A stretch of DNA of 64,000 nucleotides, from the NCBI RefSeq assembly GCF_034140825.1, contig NC_089037.1, positions 34,439,001-34,503,000 of the forward strand. The letters are read 5' to 3'. A program made the position numbers and the translations under genes. Origin of the DNA: Oryza sativa Japonica Group. Its lineage: Eukaryota; Streptophyta; Magnoliopsida; Poales; Poaceae. The notes under the pieces were generated by a model that was not told the origin of the DNA, searched no databases, and worked only from the letters and a program-made list of their open reading frames with translations. Shown here one piece after another: positions 11,201-21,340 of this stretch. Positions within the stretch are counted from its first letter, which is position 1. Every line of letters starts with the position of its first letter.

Positions 11201-13647
11201 CATAATTAGTGCACATTTAATACAGTGAACTAGAAAGATTATCCAATGATGCATGGCATGGCCAGCAGTTACATAGCTTGACCTATCACCTATGTGAACG
11301 GTCCAAAGAAGTTAGATTTATTTTTGGACCAATGAGTAGCATATGCTGGTCTTTAAGCAGACTACAGAATGACAATTAACACAAAATTGAGGTCAACAGT
11401 CAACACATCTCTTAAAAAGGAACTAATCATGTGGTTATCATTAAAAGTATACCGTAAACCCTAACAGCTGTATGTGTGAAGTTTTCAGACGGTGAACAAG
11501 TCCCCGATCTAGAAAGAGAACACTAGCAATACCTAAAAGGATGCTTCACATAACAATGATTATACAATAGTACATAATACATAAAAGACAAAACTGCGAC
11601 AATGGTGCTCAACTGGAAAGAGATAGTGCGTGAAATCCAACTGTAACGTACAACTTGAATCTTACTTCATACATGGTAGCTGGCATTGTTGCATAGAATA
11701 GCATATCACTCAACAGATCAAGAAAGAGAAAGGGGTTTTCTAGAAAGAGTCACACAATGCTGATATTCCCAAAAAGTTTTTTTAAAAAAAACATTAGAGA
11801 TAACATACATGGTGTTGATTGATATCTTCCTGCTCATCTTCCAATGAAAAATAAATATCATCTGCATGGAGCTGAAGATCTGAGATAAACAGATAAGAAT
11901 AACACTATGAATAGGCAAATAAAAAAATGAATTCTTATACCAAGTAATTACATTGAAGAAATAACTAGTTGAACTTGAATATTAAAAGGCTTCTTGGTTG
12001 ACAACCGCAATACATTGTCGCATTTGCATGTGGTTAATTTCTTTGATATGGCTTTCACAAAGGTGCAAAAGGATATGTAATAAACCAAAATATCATCTTA
12101 TTTTAATCAAAACCCCAAAATAAAGTTAGAAATATTGAAGAAGAAAAATACTTCAATCAAATTTTATTTGAATGAGATCCATAATACTAGACAAACCATT
12201 CCTTGATCTTATAGCTCAAATTTAACCAAGTAAAACATCAAGCAAAGCTCCTCCTTTGCGATGTCAGCTTACTAGTATACTAGCATATAAAGGTTGATAT
12301 TTTTATCAAGTTTGACCTGATAGCCAACATTTTTATGGCGGCATTAAATTAGTTCAACATATTAGCTGATTTTACAGTAATGTAGGATTTAGGTGGCATC
12401 ATTTAGCCTCCATGAAGTGAAACACAAACCAGCGGAACTAAAATTCTGGTCAGTTGCTTCAACAACTATATAACTTTACATCCACCTAAAAAGAATCAAA
12501 AGTCCCAATAAATTAAAGATATAACCCCTACAAAAAAACGAGCCATTTTTCTCTCACATATAACTCTATATTAGATTGCAACAACAGGCAGATGTGAATA
12601 AAAAAAATCCCATTCCATCATTACCAACTTTAATGGTTCCATTTCCTATTAGCTCCCATCTTAATAACCCAACTTAGTTTAGCAGGATTATTGACTTTCC
12701 TTTGCATATGGGGCAGAAATCTCAGTTGTCCTCACATATAAACCTTGATCGCACTTACTGGTGAAATTCGCAAGTAATAAATGAAGGCATGATAGACCTC
12801 ACGCGATAATCTTCATTGAGGCAAATGCCCCCAACATATATAGGCCATTGGCTGTGTACAACAAGATATGATCTATATTAGTTAAGAGCTAACTAACACT
12901 AACTACTAATTGTTAGACTAAATATCCCGTCCAGCTAGAACATTAGAAAACTACTTAAGGTCCAGCGCAATCATTACTTACCAGTTAACAATAAAACGTT
13001 CCAAATTAACATTTTTCACCTGCCATGACAACGGGGAAGTGGCGCTGCGCAATTATAACGTTTTCGCGCTAAATCACAGATCAGTTAAAAGTAGGCAGCA
13101 CCAGTTATGCAGTAATGCTATTTTCTGAACACGCTCAATGCTGTTTTCTGAACAATATCTCACTCCCGGAGTCACTAAACATAAACCTCATCCGCCCCAA
13201 GATGCCACGAAACCTAGAACACCATGAAGCTACTTTCTCCCGACTTGTAGCTACAGTAAAAACCCAAACCCAAGCGATTCCAGCATCAGATCCCTAGAGT
13301 CAATCAACCGATCAGCGAAGTCGAAGGGGCTCACAGTTGGCGTTGACAGAGTTGAGGCCCGCCGGGGGGGGGGCACGGGGGAGGAGCGCGGCGGAGGCCT
13401 TGTCGAAGAGGAGCGCGCGGACGCGGAGCTGGAGGAGCAGGAGCGGGCGAGGGGGTGGGGCCGCGGAGCCGCCGCCGGAGGAGGGGAAGAGGAAGGCGTC
13501 CCAGGTGGAGGGGGTCTGGAGGTGCTGCGCGAGCGCGGCATGGGCGGCGTCCCCGAGCCACGCCCGCCACGCGCCGCACGCCTCCAGCCGCCGCGCGAGG
13601 TCGTACCCCCTCCCGTCCTCGCCCAGCAGCAGCTGCGCCGCCGCCAT
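8222..13647 (-). CDS. Gln-rich nuclear protein with C-terminal histone-fold-like region
   Basis: Six exons (13335-13647, 11809-11879, 10325-11109, 9962-10031, 8423-9069, 8222-8339) join in phase to 667 residues. The N-terminus (MAAAQLLLGEDGRGYDLARRL) is a compact Leu/Trp-rich domain. About residues 329-389 (ARYLANAGFESGTAVCIDVL, then SEIIIKHISKLGRNLKLL and SSIELLKMFLQTVGY) look like a histone-fold or bromodomain-associated fold, as found in SAGA/TFIID subunits. After it come a poly-Gln tract and four copies of a 14-residue repeat (LAMSGGQNAQLAQQ). A lysine-rich stretch (HKRKRA) could be nuclear-targeting. I infer a transcription co-activator subunit but cannot name it. An in-frame upstream Met exists (13840); I chose 13647 because the well-conserved-looking region begins there. 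Exon 1 contains a C10 run in the coding strand (13364-13373), a likely place for sequence errors. Confidence 0.8.
8462..8629 (-). repeat. Coding minisatellite, 4 units of 42 bp
   Basis: 'ttctggcctcctgacatggc' begins at 8462, 8504, 8546 and 8588, exactly 42 bases apart, and each unit encodes 14 residues (LAMSGGQNAQLAQQ). Because 42 is divisible by 3, copy-number change keeps the frame. Units differ by only a few bases, so the expansion looks recent. Confidence 0.92.
8630..8830 (-). repeat. CAG/CAA poly-glutamine tract
   Basis: On the minus strand this is mixed CAG/CAA with scattered CAT (His), giving about 65 residues that are nearly all Gln. The mix of two Gln codons should limit slippage compared with a pure CAG run. 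It lies between the exon-5 start and the 42-bp repeats. Confidence 0.9.
11110..11808. other. Intron 2 of the histone-fold gene
   Basis: AT-rich intron of 699 bases without a recognisable element. The next intron (11880-13334, 1,455 bases) is likewise AT-rich and I see no gene or intact repeat in it. Confidence 0.6.
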
Positions 13648-15854
13648 CCGCGCGAGGGGGCGGGGGCGCACACCGGAGGCCCCGCGTGTGGTGCGGCGTG
13701 GAGCGAGCGCCGCCGCCGCCGCCGCCGGCGGGATCTCGTCGGTCTCGCCGCCGGAGTTTCTGACACCGCCTAGTCGGAACAGGGCGAAGCGGAAGCGAGA
13801 GTACGAGACAGACAGGTTGGTGGTCATAGCACACAGGTGAGACAGACGACGCGGAGGAGGAGGAGCTCGAGCCTGGCCCAACATCACAAATGTCTCGGCC
13901 CAAGGCCCACTCATGAGTCCTGACGTGGATTTTCTTCGATGCAAGAATTTTGTGCTAGCATGAAAATTCTGCAGAGCAGCAAATAAAATTTGTGAGCTAC
14001 AGTAGTATTAGTATTGATCTAGTGCAATTAAAAGAGAAAATAATAGACCAGTTATACGTTGGTTCTATGAACCTACATGCGCACTTAGCCAAAATAAATG
14101 AATAAATAAATAAGATAATGCCAAGTCCAACTTTGTGATGGATGGAGAAGTTAGTTTTAGTATTCACAAATCACAACACCATAGAACAGGGGAGTATGAG
14201 TAGCACTATCAGTCTATCACATTAGAAAAGTAATTTTGACTATATGATTGTTTTAGATTATGATTTGTTATGATATGGACCTACTACCTAGTATAAGTTT
14301 TTTCCCTTTTACCCCATTATAAATATTTAACATATAGAATAAGATTCGACCAAACTTTAAATAAAAATTTCAAAGATCAATAACTTCTCAAATGCTTGGT
14401 TTTAGAAAAAGAAATAGTATGCATAGATTTGTCTTAAAATGTATCACCATAATATTATAATATTGTTAAACTTTATTAAGTTACCCTAATATAAAATTAT
14501 TGAACAAAGTTTAAAAAGTTTAACTTAAAGCTTGCTCCTAAGGTCAAATATTTAAGAAAAAAAGGTACTAGTATATTGTACCACTTGCAATTTGGTAGCC
14601 GTACCAGTACATATCGACTTCGTTTACCTGCATTCTATATCTCTTCGCATTCGCTCTTTCTTTTTGCATCTCTATCGTGAAATGATGTCATCTGTTGCCA
14701 ACGTTGCAAATATTACGTGGATCCATCCGTCAGCGTGCGCGATCTCTATCTGAAATCGGTTTGACCTACTGTTGTAGATTTTAGTGGGAAATAGCTGGTT
14801 TGGTAGGTAGTGGGCTCCTAATTAACAAACTAATTCCCAAGCTTAAAACAGAGGATTACGCCCCTAATGGCCTAATCAACGACGCACGACGTCTCCTGTT
14901 ACACACACATATATTGTCACCACACTACCACATATATCCATCCAAGACATATATAGATAAGCACAAACTTTCAATGGCAAAGTTTCAGTAATCAACTTAA
15001 TTCAATAATAGTAGTTTTGAGAAAAAAAAAACGTGAGCAAAGGGCTAATTACCCCTACAATTAATCAAATGCTGCCTCCATATAACAAAATCCTATATAT
15101 CTATATAGGTAAACTTTCTCACCTTTCAAATGGTGTGTCTGCGCGTTCGGAACCTATTTCTCTCTTTTTCTGCGCTCATGTTTTTCAAACCATTAAATAG
15201 TATATTTTTTGAAAAAAAATTATACAGAAGTTACTAAAATAATCATATTGATCTTTTTTTAAAAAAAATTAGCTAATACTTAATTAATCACATACTAATG
15301 GACCACTCGATTTACCGATTTACCGTGCGGAAGGGATTACTGCCCATCCCTTGCTGCTTTTAAAGTAGTAGTAGTAAGAGCTACTACCAAAAGTCCAAAA
15401 CACGTCTCGTTGAACGCCACCGCCCACCGCGCCATATTCCAGGTAGAAACGCCCAAAAACGTCGTCGTCGTGCAGCCTGCTCGTCAGTCTACCCTTCGCG
15501 GCCAAGAAAGAAAAACCGTATGCATTTCAAAAGCTGGAAAAAAAACAGAAAAAGAAAACCCGCCCCATACCTCGTCGTCGTCGGCATTACGACACACCCC
15601 ACAACGTCACCAATTCAAGCAGAGCGCGAGATTAAGAAACGCCTAGCATTTGATCCTTCGCCCAAAAGTAAACAACAGTGGAGTACTAGTCTATCCAGTC
15701 CACTACCACCACATCACAAGAGAACAAAAACGTTCATGTCGGCTTGAGCAGCAGCTGCACATGCGAGAGATGCGACGACAACGACGACTCGACCACCACA
15801 CCACCACCATTCCTTACCCCCTTTCCAAGCACATTCCGCCCGCCGCCGCGCCCC
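13648..15854. other. Spacer between divergent genes, with degraded MITE sequence
   Basis: No gene recognised. About 14230-14560 resembles decayed Stowaway interior (AGATTTGTCTT-type phrase as in the intact copy at 20232). About 15125-15300 (GTGTCTGCGCGTTCGGAACC, later TAATACTTAATTAATCACAT) belongs to the same degraded family as 46085-46280, in opposite orientation. The histone-fold gene and the first AAA gene start on opposite strands from this spacer. Confidence 0.45.
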
Positions 15855-15861
15855 TATAAAT
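15855..15861 (+). promoter_or_regulatory. TATA box of AAA-ATPase gene 1
   Basis: TATAAAT in a GC-rich setting (CGCCCCTATAAATCCACGG) lies 128 bases upstream of the ATG at 15983. The paralogue downstream has the same heptamer at almost the same distance (127), which supports both. Confidence 0.6.
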
Positions 15862-15982
15862 CCACGGCGCGCCAAGTGCCAAAGCCTCCACATCTTTCCA
15901 TATCCATATCCACCCATATCACATCTCTGATCAATCCTTCTGCGTGTTCGTGAATTGGGAAATTAATTTGGTTTTGAGACAA

Positions 15983-17545
15983 ATGGAGGCGACGTCGTCG
16001 TCGTCGTCGTTGTTGAACGGGCTGAACTCCGGCGTGGTGCTGAGCCTGATCGCGGTGCTGTGGACGGTGGTGTGGCAGAATCTGCAGCGGCTGCAGCTGC
16101 AGACGCTGGTGGGGCGGCACATGAACCGGCACGCGCGGCGGCTGGCGGCGCTCGTCGACCCGTACCTGTCGGTCACCATCCACGAGTACGAGGGCGGCAG
16201 GATGAAGCGGAGCGCGGCGTACGAGGAGGTCAAGGCCTACCTCAGCGCGTCGTCGGCGCGCGACGTGCGCCACCTCCGCGCCGAGGGCGCCAAGGACGCC
16301 GACAAGCTCGTCCTCAGCATGGTCGACGGCGAGGAGGTCTCCGACGTCGTCGCCGCCGACGACAGCACCGACGTCACCGTCTGGTGGTGCGCGTACTCCA
16401 CGCCGCCGCCGCGCACCGATGGAGGCGGGTACTACGGCTGGGGCGGCGGCGGCCGCGCGCAGGAGAATCGCCGGTACTACCGCCTCTTCTTCCTCGACCG
16501 CCACCGCGAGCTCGTCATCAACACCTACCTCCCGAGCATCCGCCGCCAGGGCCGCGCCGTCATGGTGCAGAACCGGCAGCGGAAGCTCTTCACCAACATC
16601 TCCACGCACAACTGGAGCGACGTCGACGGCCTCGTCCGGTCGGCGTGGAGCCACGTCGTGTTCGAGCACCCCAAGACGTTCGACACGCTCGCCATGGACC
16701 CGGCCAAGAAGAAGGAGATCATGGACGACCTCGACATGTTCAAGAACGGCAAGGACTACTACGCCCGCGTCGGGAAGGCGTGGAAGCGCGGCTACCTCCT
16801 GCACGGCCCGCCGGGCACCGGCAAATCCGCCATGATCGCCGCCATGGCCAACTACCTCGACTACGACATCTACGACATCGAGCTCACCTCCGTCCACTCC
16901 AACACCGACCTCCGCAAGCTCTTCATCGAGACGACGAGCAAGTCCATCATCGTCATCGAGGACATCGACTGCTCGCTCGACCTCACCGGCGCGCGCAAGA
17001 AGAAGAAGGAGGCGGCCGACGACGACGACGGCGGCAGCAAGGACGGCGGCGCGCCGCCCAAGCCGGACATGAAGAAGGACGCAAGCAGCAAGGTCACCCT
17101 CTCCGGCCTCCTCAACTTCATCGACGGCCTCTGGTCGGCGTGCGGCGGCGAGCGGCTCATCGTGTTCACCACCAACCACGTCAAGAAGCTGGACCCGGCG
17201 CTGATCCGGCGAGGCCGGATGGACAAGCACATCGAGATGTCCTACTGCTGCTTCGAGGCCTTCAAGTTCTTGGCCAAGACATACCTCGACGTCGACTCCC
17301 ACCGCCTGTTCGCCGCCGTCGACGAGCTCCTGTCGGAGGTGGACATGACGCCGGCGGACGTCGCCGAGAACCTGACGCCCAAGAGCTTGGACGACAATGC
17401 CGACACGTGCCTCGCAGCATTAGTGAAGGAGCTCGAGAAGGCCAAGGAGAATAAATCAAAAGGAAAAAATGCTCATGGCGAAGACAAAGACGAAGACGAA
17501 GACGAAGAAGATGACGATGTAGAAGTGGTCGGGAAGGATAAGTAG
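15983..17545 (+). CDS. BCS1-like AAA-ATPase, paralogue 1 (ASD/OM66 type)
   Basis: Single exon, 520 residues. An N-terminal hydrophobic helix (about 17-34, VVLSLIAVLWTVVW) is followed by the plant AAA-ATPase-associated domain (MNRHARRLAALVDPYLSVTI). The AAA module has Walker A GPPGTGKS at 275-282 and Walker B IIVIEDID at about 322-329, then a Lys/Asp-rich insert, GLLNFIDGLWS, and the second-region motif (FTTNHVKKLDPALIRRGRMD). The tail is highly acidic with Lys. Relatives sit at mitochondria or the ER membrane and are induced by stress and salicylate; they hydrolyse ATP to remodel proteins. An in-frame ATG 39 bases upstream would add 13 residues; MEATSSSSS fits the family better. Codon use is extremely GC-rich, as in many single-exon grass genes. 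It is the tandem partner of the gene at 21341. Confidence 0.93.
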   Translation: MEATSSSSSLLNGLNSGVVLSLIAVLWTVVWQNLQRLQLQTLVGRHMNRHARRLAALVDPYLSVTIHEYEGGRMKRSAAYEEVKAYLSASSARDVRHLRAEGAKDADKLVLSMVDGEEVSDVVAADDSTDVTVWWCAYSTPPPRTDGGGYYGWGGGGRAQENRRYYRLFFLDRHRELVINTYLPSIRRQGRAVMVQNRQRKLFTNISTHNWSDVDGLVRSAWSHVVFEHPKTFDTLAMDPAKKKEIMDDLDMFKNGKDYYARVGKAWKRGYLLHGPPGTGKSAMIAAMANYLDYDIYDIELTSVHSNTDLRKLFIETTSKSIIVIEDIDCSLDLTGARKKKKEAADDDDGGSKDGGAPPKPDMKKDASSKVTLSGLLNFIDGLWSACGGERLIVFTTNHVKKLDPALIRRGRMDKHIEMSYCCFEAFKFLAKTYLDVDSHRLFAAVDELLSEVDMTPADVAENLTPKSLDDNADTCLAALVKELEKAKENKSKGKNAHGEDKDEDEDEEDDDVEVVGKDK

Positions 17546-17782
17546 CTAGCCGCCATTGGCGCCTTGCTGGAGTGGTTGCTAGCTTCTCGTTTTTTCTAGT
17601 CCACGTAGCTTATGATCACAGTAATAGACTAAGTTTTTTTAAGAAAATTATTTTCATTGTGGAATAATTTGACCACATGTTGTGCTAAATAATTTGACTC
17701 GATTTTCTTAGTGAACTGACAATCTGCTTAATTTGAATGTTAAATTCTCTCAAGTGAAGAACGCCGACAACAATTTAGAGCG

Positions 17783-18588
17783 TGTACATCTCTGTTGCAG
17801 ACGCCCTCGCTGCTCCTGATTTGCTCCTCCACCTCCGGCCCAGGCTGTCGGCGGCGGCCACGCTCGAGCTAGCCACCGTCCAACCGGTGGTTTGCCACCA
17901 TGTGCTAGACTCTGCGACGAACGACCGGCGCATCTCGTCCTCGGACCACCCCCTCACAACAAGAACAACTTACGACTTAAGCTACTCGGAGCTCACAAAT
18001 GATCATTTTGCCGGGCCAATCTGGGACAACCACGCTTAAGTCAAATGCAAAATTTCCTTTGAACTGCACATAAGGGGCGCATCTTCACCAATGAAAGGCG
18101 AGCTCGACGCGGATTAGCAACATCCGCATGCTGCCCTTTCTGCCCCCTCGATGAAGATGTGGAGCACCTCTTCCTACGTTGCTCCGGTGTAGCAGCTGTC
18201 TGGCACGCCTTTGGCCTTGACGGACAACAGATCGCCTCCCTACCACGTCTGGAAGATGTCTGGGACATCCCCCCACCCAAGCACGCCGTCCCTCCACGAA
18301 TCTGGCGCATGTACCATCCTACTAGCTGCAATATGGAATATTTGAAAACGGCGCAACAATAAGGTCTTCAATTCCTTAGACGACTCCACTCCGTCAGTTC
18401 TCCGGCGCTGTGCTAGCGACATTGACTTATGAAGCAGCTTCGTAATTGGGTCTCAAACCTGTAATTAGTTCTTAATTTAGTTCTCTCTTATCCCTCATTG
18501 TAACTCTTCCCCCTATATGTTTCTTTAATTCAATAAAAGTTCAGGCTGGTGTCGACGAGTCCCGCCTTAGTTTCCCTCAAAAAAAAAT
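17783..18588 (+). mobile_element. 5'-truncated LINE with 11-bp target duplication
   Basis: AATTTAGAGCG occurs at 17772-17782 and again at 18589-18599. Between them is the 3' end of an ORF2-type gene: a zinc-knuckle region of the reverse-transcriptase zinc-binding type (FCPLDEDVEHLFLRCSGVAA VW as translated from about 18135), then FNSLDDSTPSVLRRCASDID, a 3' UTR, AATAAA at 18531 and an A-run at the end. This is the hallmark of target-primed retrotransposition with 5' truncation. Stops interrupt the frame (for example near 18040 and 18115), so it is dead. It landed about 240 bases after the stop of AAA gene 1. Confidence 0.85.
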
Positions 18589-18599
18589 AATTTAGAGCG

Positions 18600-19066
18600 A
18601 TACTGCGCGACATGATTCGATTAATTAGCTTACATTGTATTTCGGAATTTGGAGAATTCAGGTCAACGTCCAAAACATCACCTGTTCATGATCTACCAGT
18701 ATGAAGCTCTATATTGAAAATGGCTATAAATTAATGCTTCAATCAGATCATATCATGTGCGTGTATATTAAGTTATTAACCAACACAGTGGTGACACTAA
18801 AAGGGCGATGAAAAAACAAAAGGAACATTGGTGCATGACACAACCACATGGTATAATTAAGCTAATCAAGTTCGTAGGTATGTCTGGTAAGTGTCTTGTT
18901 AATGCGCATACCTACGTAGCATTTCCGGTCAAAGACTTCGACGATTGATCTTAGCCAGATGACGACGATAGGTGGTGCCTTTGCACACCCCAATGCCCAA
19001 AGACACCTAAAAAACTTTCACAAATATCTCCAGAAGTATATAAAGTAGGAGTAGTCGGCAATAGAG
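18600..19066. other. Spacer, nothing recognised
   Basis: AT-rich sequence between the LINE and the long-TIR element. No open frame or repeat stands out. Confidence 0.5.
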
Positions 19067-19983
19067 AGTAAAATACGCCATCAGTCCTTAAAACTTATCT
19101 TGAGATTTTACTTAGGTACACGAACTTGTAAAACGCACGTCGAGATCCCTAAACTTGTTTATTGTATCATCCCGGTCCAAAGTCTCGTTTGATCGTGGTC
19201 TTGTCTACGTGGCACGCCACGTGGACGATGACATAGAATTTTTTATTTTTTTTCTCCCTTCTCCTTTTTTTTCCTCCCTTCTTCCTTTTTTTCCTCTCTG
19301 GCGGCCGCTGCACCGCGAGCTCCACAGCCACGCCTTCATCTCCTTCTCCATCAGCCTCCGCTCCACTTGCCGAGCCGTCGTGCTGGAGGCGCGCACGCGA
19401 CGGGAGGGAGGACAGTGGCGCTGACGGGAGGGAGGGGGACAGCAGCGCATATATGTCCTACTCGATCTCCTCCGGGGTGAGCTCCACCAAGAACGGCGCG
19501 CGCTTCCGGCGTCGGGACAAGGACGGCATGGGCACCGCTGCCACCCATGACATGGAGGCGGCTGGGCGCCGTCGCGTCCGCTGTCGCAGGTTCCACGGCC
19601 TCACTGCACCGTCCACTTGCGGCTGTGGTAGGGCGAGATGTGGAGGCGGAGGCGGCGTCTTGAGATCAGGCTCAGAGTCCATCTCCACAGGTAGGCTCTC
19701 GGGCTTCGTCGTCGTCGTTGGCGGTGGCGGCGGTGGAGGTGGCGGGGGTGGGGGGGCTAGGCTGGGGCACGTGGAGACGGTCGACGGGTCCAAAAAACAA
19801 GGGAGAAAAAATTTCATGTCATCGTCCACGTGGCGTGCCACGTAGGCAAGACCACGGTCAAACGCGGTTTTGGACTGGGATGATACAATAAACCAAGTTT
19901 AGGAACCTCGAAGTGTACTTTGCAAGTTCGTGGACCTAAGTGAAACCTCCTGACAAGTTTAAGGACCGATGGTGCATTTTACT
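19067..19983. mobile_element. Long-TIR Mutator-like element carrying gene sequence (Pack-MULE type)
   Basis: About 185 bases at each end are inverted copies. Both read AGTAAAAT.C.CCATC.GTCC inward and continue through CTTAGGT.CACGAACTTG, TTTATTGTATCATCCC and GTGGCACGCCACGTGGACGA at high identity. The roughly 540 bases between are GC-rich, unlike the flanks, and hold a fragment of a host gene (next entry). Long TIRs plus captured GC-rich host sequence define Pack-MULEs. I could not find a matching 9-bp target duplication (left flank GCAATAGAG, right flank TTATTAAAA), so the exact ends or the superfamily remain open. Confidence 0.72.
19395..19800 (-). pseudogene. Captured DUF1639-family gene fragment
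   Basis: On the minus strand the interior reads KPESLPVEMDSEPDLK, VRPWNLRQRTRRRPA, RKRAPFLVELTPEEIE, then a stop, then DIYALL. DUF1639 proteins carry VRPWNLR and the signature ELTPEEIEEDIYALTG, followed by RPRKRP and LFPGLWL. Here the second Glu of the EE pair has become TAG and the sequence leaves the family right after DIYAL, so only the N-terminal and middle part was taken. The flanking frame runs into the element's TIR (MARHVDDDMKFF is TIR-derived). Not expected to make the original protein; it could yield a chimeric or antisense transcript. Confidence 0.68.
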
Positions 19984-20231
19984 TTATTAAAAAAATACAA
20001 TCTATGCTACAAGGAAAGACAAAACAAAGCAACAAAGTTTTTTTTTTCACAAACATGCAAAGCATGTCGATATCAAATACTCCTCTAAGAGTGATGTACC
20101 AATTTTGGTCTCGAGGACTGTAAAATTTCTCAATATTTAAAGGTACTTATGGTGTAACTTTTTTGCAAATGTGCAAAAGCTTTTAACGTCGATATCAAAT
20201 ATACAAGTGTCCTTAGGTGTGTTCTTTAGTA

Positions 20232-20490
20232 CTCCCTCCGTACTCGTAAATAAAGTCGTTTAGGACAATGTTTAAGTTAAACCTTGGGAATATAAATCAT
20301 GAATAACTCTCGAGTTGTTGAGTTTAAAAATGTAAAAATTATATGAATAGATTTGTCTTGAAAAATACTTTCATAAAAATATACATATATCACATTTCAA
20401 TAAATATTTTTATAGAAATAAGAAGTCAAAGTTGTGTTTTGGAGACCGTGTCGCTGTCTTAAACGACTTCCTTTACGAGTACGGAGGGAG
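20232..20490. mobile_element. Stowaway MITE, 259 bp
   Basis: It begins CTCCCTCCGTACTCGTAAAT and ends with its complement (ATTTACGAGTACGGAGGGAG-like), with TA on both sides (20230-20231 and 20491-20492). Inner arms also pair (AAAGTCGTTTAGGACA / GTCTTAAACGACTT). Intact, probably young. Confidence 0.85.
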
Positions 20491-20492
20491 TA

Positions 20493-21213
20493 CTAAATAT
20501 CTAAGGATACTTTTGGTGTGTCAAAAAAAATAAACAAAAAGAAATTAACTAGTTATATCAATTAGTGCAATGCTATATATCTAGCTATGGCCCATGGATG
20601 ACTGGATCTCCCGGCCTTTTCTTCTTTCCACCATCAATTGGTCGCTGTCAGCAAAGTGTCCCTTTCTCCTTCAGAAAGCGATCCACTCCTCTTCAGTTCA
20701 GGAGCTTGGCCGCCATGGCGCCACCACTCGATTAAATACACTCGAGCCGTCGAGAATTGCTTTAAGTTTTCTACGAAAGATGATGGCCTTACAGCTCAGA
20801 TATAAAAACGACAACGGACAGCTAATCAGATGATGTTTCAGTCTCCAATTTCGTCAGTGATGACAAGAACGCTTTTGTGCGCACACATCTTTTTCCTACG
20901 AACACGACATGATCCGATCGCATCAGTGCGATCAACGGTTACGATTTTCCCTGTCTCTTACCTCTGGAAAGGTAAGATCGATGGTGCACTGCCAAAAAGC
21001 TTGACGAACATAAATGCGAAAGTTTGGCACTAACAAAAACGATGCTTTTATGAGTTTTTGGTAGAGTTTTTGCCCTCTGAAAGTCTGAAAATCTGAAATG
21101 CACGTGAACCCATTATGCACCAAAGTGCTCACAATTTGGTCTCCAATTCAGCAACTTTACGCGTGTACCTCACTACTTTGTGAGTGATCGATATCACTGA
21201 TATTTTTGCACTC
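20493..21213. other. Upstream region of AAA gene 2, no gene
   Basis: Small open frames here have no domain. Probably the promoter region of the gene at 21341. Confidence 0.45.
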
Positions 21214-21220
21214 TATAAAT
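21214..21220 (+). promoter_or_regulatory. TATA box of AAA-ATPase gene 2
   Basis: TATAAAT (CACTCTATAAATATTGC) lies 127 bases upstream of the ATG at 21341, matching the arrangement at the tandem paralogue. Confidence 0.6.
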
Positions 21221-21340
21221 ATTGCTCTGTTGCTACGATGCTAGCAATGCAAGAACATAAAATTCGGTTCATCAAATCAGAAGGAATTTGTTTGTTGAAG
21301 CTGTAGAATTGTAGTGAAGAGATCGATAGATCGATCGGCG

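Noticed and set aside
15854-17302. 482-residue minus-strand frame over AAA gene 1
   Set aside because: Shadow frame caused by extreme GC3 of the real gene; Val/Leu/Arg-rich with no domain.
18159-18362. 67-residue plus-strand frame as a gene
   Set aside because: It is the zinc-knuckle part of the dead LINE at 17783-18588.
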